Shown: positions 17,292-21,179 of the stretch, piece by piece
Position numbering within the stretch: position 1 is the stretch's first letter
Layout of the letters: each line of letters begins with the position of its first letter
Source of the DNA: Chrysochromulina parva
Lineage: Eukaryota > Haptophyta > Prymnesiales > Chrysochromulinaceae
Assembly: GCA_002887195.1 (NCBI GenBank)
Contig: PJAB01000757.1
Span: forward strand, 1-21,179
Length of the DNA stretch: 21,179 nucleotides
Direction: 5' to 3'
Translations under genes and position numbers: made by a program
The notes under the pieces: model-generated
Seen by the model: the letters and a program-made list of their open reading frames with translations, nothing else
Told to the model about the DNA's origin: nothing
Databases searched by the model: none

Positions 17292-17605
17292 CCTGATTGC
17301 CTCTCACAATCCCGCCCGGTATAGGGCAGCGGGCACCAGCGGGACCACCCTGTGTCAGCTGTGTGCCTGGAGAGACCCAGACCGCGAGCGACCTCTACAC
17401 TATCCACATGTACAATTAGCGGAAATGAGTAGCCCGAGTGAGCGATTACTCAGTGCGTACTTGTGTTGACCGAGGGGAGCGGAGCCGTCCTTTGAGACGG
17501 CCCAAGGCAACGCACGCGTGAGCGCGTGCACGTACTCCCCCACCCCTTGTATCTATTTAGTTAGCGGAGACGTGGTGTGCCCGGGGTGATCGCGACGAAA
17601 CTGAC
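17292..17605 (+). repeat. Dispersed spacer repeat, copy B
   Basis: This is homologous to copy A over blocks 17292-17331, 17423-17495 and 17570-17605, with unrelated or length-variable sequence between. The stem TGAGTA/TACTCA is conserved (17426-17431 with 17447-17452). The AGAGA-loop hairpin is kept with a different stem, CTGG-AGAGAC-CCAG (17367-17380). A B-specific segment contains a 7-bp stem hairpin (17512-17529). The element lies between the lumen-protein gene and the next same-strand gene, in the same orientation as both, and ends about 31 bp before the next ATG. Confidence 0.75.
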
Positions 17606-17636
17606 ATGGTGTGCGATAGAAGAAGCTTGACTTGAC

Positions 17637-18569
17637 ATGCAGCTTTCACTCGCGCGATCCATGGCTGGCGGTGCGGCCATTGGCCTGGGCGCGGCTGTGC
17701 TGTACCGCTCCTCTAAGCGTGTAGGCGACCCGGCTGTGTCGGAGCTGCCATATGCCGATCCGCACTTCATGAACGACTTCCAAACGGCCCGGCTGGCGCA
17801 GGTGAGGAGCGAGCAGGCTGTGCGGCTTGACGCGCTGCTCCGCGCGGCAGTGCCAGCCGTCGAGGACTGTCGCCGCCGCGCCAACATGTACTGTGGCCTC
17901 TTCGGGCGCGCCACTTGCCTGCAAGACCGCGCCGCGGCCAGCGACGAGCTCTCCTTGCTGCTCTCGGCGCTCCGGGACGAGGCGAGCCGGGTGAGCTATG
18001 GCCCGGGCACGTCGGCCGACGACCGCGATGCGTACGTAGCCACGTACGGTTGCGTAGCGTGGACCGAACCGGCGCTCGACGCACTCGCCCGGCGTGCGCC
18101 ACTCATCGAGGTTGGCGCCGGCCAAGGGCAGTGGGCGCGCGCGCTGCGGCGGCGCATGCACAGTGCAGACGTGCTCGCCTTCGATGACGGCTCTGCGCTG
18201 CCGCTGGTTGGGTCGGAGAGCAGCGCGGCGGCAGCGCGCGCGGCGACCGAGCAGGGCGGCGTCGTCCTCGGCGTCGATGGCGCCACAGCCGCCGCCCAGC
18301 ACGCCGACCGCACCCTGCTGCTTGTGGCGCCTCCGCCCGGTCCGCAGCCAGCGCATTGGCTCGCGTCGTTTGAGGCGCGTGGTGGAGAGAGGCTTGTGTA
18401 CGTGGGCGAGGGGCGTGGCGGCGCGCACGCGGACGCGGCCTTCTTCGCGGCGCTCGAGGGGCGCTGGCAGCTCGAGCAGGTGTTGCCCCTCAGGCCTTTC
18501 CCGGGAGGGGCCGAGCGAATGTGGTGCCTGCACCGCCGGCGCGACCTCCCTCGGGAGACTCGGGTGTGA
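17637..18569 (+). CDS. Rossmann-fold methyltransferase-like protein with N-terminal membrane segment
   Basis: A 310-residue intronless protein. The first 25 residues contain a small hydrophobic stretch (AGGAAIGLGAAVLY, 10-23), possibly a signal anchor. Residues 39-70 (PYADPHFMNDFQTARLAQVR and on) form a helical preface. YGCVAWTEPALDAL (137-150) leads into the SAM-binding-type motif LIEVGAGQGQWARAL (156-170) and the acidic strand end VLAFDD (179-184). Later come HADRTLLLVAPPP (222-234), LVYVGEGRGG (253-262), AAFFAAL and a final MWCLHRR. This order resembles an uncharacterised methyltransferase-like family of plants, fungi, oomycetes and bacteria that has a Y-G-x-x-x-P/T-E-x-A-L preface and a G-E-x-x-G-G strand. 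Substrate and even activity are unknown. Repeat copy B forms its immediate upstream region and a strong hairpin follows its stop codon. Confidence 0.7.
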   Translation: MQLSLARSMAGGAAIGLGAAVLYRSSKRVGDPAVSELPYADPHFMNDFQTARLAQVRSEQAVRLDALLRAAVPAVEDCRRRANMYCGLFGRATCLQDRAAASDELSLLLSALRDEASRVSYGPGTSADDRDAYVATYGCVAWTEPALDALARRAPLIEVGAGQGQWARALRRRMHSADVLAFDDGSALPLVGSESSAAAARAATEQGGVVLGVDGATAAAQHADRTLLLVAPPPGPQPAHWLASFEARGGERLVYVGEGRGGAHADAAFFAALEGRWQLEQVLPLRPFPGGAERMWCLHRRRDLPRETRV

Positions 18570-18572
18570 CAG

Positions 18573-18625
18573 CCGCAGACGTGATGCAGAGTCGAGAGCA
18601 TCATTCGAGAGCATCACGTCTGCGG
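18573..18625. repeat. 15-bp perfect inverted repeat just after a stop codon
   Basis: CCGCAGACGTGATGC (18573-18587) is the exact reverse complement of 18611-18625, with a 23-nt loop that contains GAGAGCATCA-type direct repeats. It starts four bases after the TGA of the methyltransferase-like gene. As RNA it would form a stable 3' UTR hairpin. It lies on the convergent side of two genes, so it could act on either transcript as a 3'-end, stability or termination element, or be a small foldback insertion. Confidence 0.8.
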
Positions 18626-18878
18626 GCATAGAACATTCTTTAGCGCGCCGTAAAATAGCTCATCACGGCACTATACACTGAACGCGGGTTTCTTCGATCG
18701 CGGTCTTTGAAATCAGCAGTTCCACCATCCAGGATGGAGAGTTCACACGTGCTGGGGAGGCCTACCCGGCACCGCTCCCAACTTCTCTCTCATGCGCCTG
18801 ACCACATCATATGGCGTCCGTGAATGCACGTGTCCAAGCAGCCATAAGCCCGTGGACGCGTGCAGAGCGAGGGCGCAT

Positions 18879-18952
18879 CACGCGAGAGCGGCCATGACAA
18901 CGCGAGCGTTCACACCACGCGAGAGCGGCCATGGCAACGCGAGCGTTCACGA
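18879..18952. repeat. Two 37-bp tandem repeats spanning a stop codon
   Basis: Units 18879-18915 and 18916-18952, both starting CACGCGAGAGCGGCCATG, differ at one base over the first 35 positions. The second unit covers the TGA stop (18949-18947) of the leftward PX-domain gene, so the repeat reaches from the last codon into the 3' UTR. Confidence 0.85.
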
Positions 18953-20060
18953 GGCCGTTTGCGGCGCGTCCTTGGACTTGGGAGGCGCATGCAACTTGGG
19001 AGCACGCATGGGAGGCGCAAGCGCACGCGCCCACCGAGCGACGCGCTGTCCCACACCAGCCGCCCACGCCTTAGCGCGTGCGCCTCCCATGCGCACAAAC
19101 TTGTTCCCACCAGCCACGTCCTCCACGGGCCGCGGCGCCGGGCCGAGCGCCGTCGCGGGCGCCTTGGCGAGCGCGACAGGCAAGAGAACGACCGGCGCGA
19201 GCGTCCAAGGCGCCGTCTTGAGCGCCTCCAGCCTGAGCCCGAGCCCGAGCGCCATCATGAGCACGGACAGCACGAGCACGCCGCGCAAGAGGCCTCCGCG
19301 CTTTGGCGGGTTCGAGTGGCGCGCGAGGTTCGCGGTGGTCAAGTCGGAGCGGGCGAGGTAGCCGCGGCTCATGGCTTGGAGCTTGACGAGCGCCGCCTCT
19401 GCCTCCTCCAGCTGGTCGGGCTCCAGGTCCGCAGGCAGCCCGAAGAAGACGGCCACGTCCGGGTGCTTCAGGGCGTCCGACTGCGCCAGCACGAACGAGG
19501 CCCAGAGCTGCAGCGTGGATGCGCGCGCCTTGAGGGCCATGTAGTCGTACCCGGGCGCGGGCAGCCTGCGCCGGGACGATGAAGGTCCAGGTGAGCGCGA
19601 GTTTTGGGCAGGGCTCATTTGCGTGCGCGCGGCCGCCGTGGAGAGCGACGACGTACTTGGGAGGCAGATCGGGCGCGCCGATTGCGATTCGGTCCCACTG
19701 GAGCTTCGAAGCCAGCGCATCGAAGGCCTTGAATCGGCGCTGCACGACGATGATTTTGCGCAGCGCCGCCGAGCGCACCTCAACCTCAAAGAAGACAGGC
19801 CCGGTAGCCGGCAACTCATCAGGGACGGACACACGGACCTTGACCGATGAGCCCTCGCCGAAGATTGAACTGGCGGGCGTGCTCAGCGACCCCATGGAGG
19901 CGATTGAGGTCATGGAAGGGGATCTGAGGCTCAAGCCCATCGTCGTCTTGGGCGAATGCGAAGGTGTCTCGAGGACCTTGAGCGTCAGCGAGTCGCGTCC
20001 GCCGCTCTGTCCCTCGTCGAAGAGCCCGACTTCCTCTCGTCGCATCTTCGGGGAGAGCAT
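18947..20060 (-). CDS. PX-domain protein with IQ-like motif and C-terminal membrane segments, two exons
   Basis: Exons 20060-19657 and 19565-18947 (340 residues) join across a 91-bp phase-2 intron (GTACGT...CAG) that restores the PX core PPK-LPAPGYDYM. PX domains bind phosphoinositides, usually PI3P, on endosomes. Visible are a Ser-rich start (1-70), a PX domain at about 72-178 with VVQRRFKAF (105-113), DLPPK (131-135) and LKARASTLQLW (146-156), and then an acidic helix with an IQ-like motif VKLQAMSRGYLAR (195-207), a candidate site for calmodulin or centrin. Hydrophobic segments at about 229-246 and 254-275 suggest membrane anchoring, and a basic tail follows. The frame is open upstream to near 20250 but holds no ATG before 20060; a TTG at 20177 is not a credible eukaryotic start, and an upstream exon is possible. 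The architecture is not a standard sorting nexin I can name. Confidence 0.75.
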
Positions 20061-20222
20061 GTGTAATGAAGGGGGCTTCTTGGCGGGTGACGCGGATTCG
20101 AGTCGCTTGATGACCGTCTTGAAACGAAACTGCAATACGTCTAACAAGTCGATTACCCCACGAAATTCATGTGACAAGAGAATCCCGGATAGAATGGTGA
20201 ACGCCGGCCCGGCCGTCAGTGG

Positions 20223-20401
20223 GTCAGTTTCGTCGCGGTCCCCCGCGCACGCACCACATCACCATCTCTTCAACGACGGCTCCGCACAGACCGCACCGCG
20301 CTCCTCGAGAATACCGCACAGCGCAGACCGACGCAGCACGCACGAGATCGAGAATAAAGCAGGTACACGCTGTATCCGACTGTCACTGAGTACTCGTACT
20401 C
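20223..20401 (-). repeat. Dispersed spacer repeat, copy C (partial, diverged)
   Basis: Read on the - strand this stretch shares three ordered blocks with copies A and B: GAGTAC-GA-GTACTC followed by AGT (20388-20401), GTGCGGAGCCGTC (20275-20287), and the 3' end GGGGGACCGCGACGAAACTGAC (20223-20244). The far 5' block of A and B is not seen. It lies between two leftward genes, in their orientation, about 160 bp before the PX-protein ATG. Confidence 0.6.
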
Positions 20402-20619
20402 TTGAACCTTTGAACCATTGAAGTGCGGCCGGTGCACGGGCCGGTGGCGCCCCAAGACCCAAAGGGCCCGCAACGCGCAAGCGCCTCTGCTTTTTCCAAT
20501 ATTTGCATATTGCAATATTAATTCGGTTATTAATTCGCGACAACCGCAGATCGAGATCCGCAGTCGGCGCGGACGAAACTTTCGACTCCGAACACACCGC
20601 AGCCGGATCGTTGGCGCCC
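20402..20619. other. Spacer with AT-rich island
   Basis: Bases about 20496-20545 are strikingly AT-rich for this GC-rich window, with near-palindromic AATATTTGCATATTGCAATATT-like sequence and a doubled ATTAATTCG. The island lies just beyond the 3' end of the PH-domain gene and could be a 3'-end or polyadenylation region or an insertion remnant. No gene is seen. Confidence 0.45.
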
Positions 20620-21179
20620 TCACGCGGGTCCCTCGCTAGGCAGCGGCGAGGGCGCAGCGATGTCGATCGAGCTGCAGTTGGCCGAGGGTGCGTGAGCGTC
20701 GATGGGGGGGAAGCTGCCGCTTCGTGGCGGGGTGATGGGCACCGTGCGTTCGGGCAAGTGCGTTTCGGACGCCATCGGAGCCGGCGCGGCGGCGGGCGCG
20801 GGCGGCGCGGGCGGCGCGGGCGGTGGTCCGCGGCTGGGGAGAGACGCGGCGGGGAAAGACGGCTGAGAGACGGCACGGCTCAGCGCCGTGACGGCACGCC
20901 CAACAGGCACGGTCGACATGCCCATCGCCGTCGTCGACGCGAGCGCATGGCTGGGGGGAGCTGGCAGCGTGGAGAGCCACCCAGCCGGCCGCGAGGGCGA
21001 CGTGAGCAGCTCATGCCATCGACGGAGCATCGCCCACCACTCGTCACGCGCCGCACGCGAGCGGAACTCGAGGTCAAGGCAACGCGAGGAGGCGAGCACA
21101 CTGAGGCACAGCCCCTCGTCGTACTTGGCCCGAGGCGCGTACCGCTTGAGCGACTCGGCCGAAAGCCCCGCCCGGATCG
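20620..21179 (-). CDS. PH-domain protein, C-terminal part (5' end outside window)
   Basis: The frame is open from the right edge of the window to a stop at 20620, giving 185 residues of a protein whose start is missing. The first 60 residues look like the last strands and the C-terminal helix of a PH domain: GLCLSVLASSRCLDLEFRS followed by AARDEWWAMLRRWHELL, with the conserved Trp in the helix. PH domains bind phosphoinositides or proteins at membranes. The remainder is a Pro/Ala-rich low-complexity tail with no recognised domain. A further intron near the tail cannot be excluded. The gene runs head-to-tail with the PX gene, with repeat copy C between them. Confidence 0.6.
   Translation of the reverse strand, partial: IRAGLSAESLKRYAPRAKYDEGLCLSVLASSRCLDLEFRSRAARDEWWAMLRRWHELLTSPSRPAGWLSTLPAPPSHALASTTAMGMSTVPVGRAVTALSRAVSQPSFPAASLPSRGPPPAPPAPPAPAAAPAPMASETHLPERTVPITPPRSGSFPPIDAHAPSANCSSIDIAAPSPLPSEGPA

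Noticed and set aside
18860..19582. 240-codon + strand frame over the PX gene
   Set aside because: It is a repetitive Arg/Glu-rich shadow of exon 2 of the PX protein.
20058..20177. TTG at 20177 as start of the PX protein
   Set aside because: This is nuclear eukaryotic DNA, so the first in-frame ATG at 20060 or an unseen upstream exon is more credible.

Overview
The window is nuclear DNA from a GC-rich eukaryote. Several reading frames join only through short GT-AG introns of about 91-154 bp, and the genes (centrin, a USP5-type deubiquitinase, a PX-domain protein) are eukaryotic. Two proteins carry plastid presequences. The zeaxanthin epoxidase starts with a signal peptide followed by an A-G-F-A-P junction, and a lumen-type protein has a signal peptide plus a twin-arginine thylakoid signal. 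Together these point to an alga with a secondary plastid of red-algal origin. A haptophyte is my best guess and a stramenopile the main alternative; the sequence alone does not settle it.

Layout from left to right: a foldback, MITE-like element (1-282); zeaxanthin epoxidase (+); an RluA-type pseudouridine synthase (-), divergent from an FkbM methyltransferase (+); a METTL21-type methyltransferase (+); a spacer with dispersed repeat copy A; a SOS1-like Na+/H+ exchanger (+); a convergent spacer; a four-exon USP5/isopeptidase-T gene (-), divergent from a two-exon centrin gene (+); an intronless gene for a tandem-repeat, TAT-targeted protein (+); repeat copy B; an orphan methyltransferase-fold protein (+); a convergent spacer with a long hairpin and a 37-bp tandem repeat; a two-exon PX-IQ-membrane protein (-); repeat copy C; and the 3' end of a PH-domain gene (-) running off the right edge.

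There is no operon-like pathway. The genes cover photoprotection, RNA modification, methylation, ion transport, ubiquitin recycling, cytoskeleton and membrane traffic, as expected of a compact algal genome. The main non-coding signal is a repeat family found in three spacers between head-to-tail genes, always oriented like its flanking genes and with conserved potential stem-loops. The main protein oddities are a USP5 ZnF-UBP domain that has lost most zinc ligands, a lumen-type protein made of two near-identical cysteine-bearing units, a SAM-like domain fused to a pseudouridine synthase, and a SOS1-like exchanger lacking the cyclic-nucleotide-binding region. I did not find a convincing new multi-gene system. 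The repeat family and the tandem-repeat lumen protein are the best leads.
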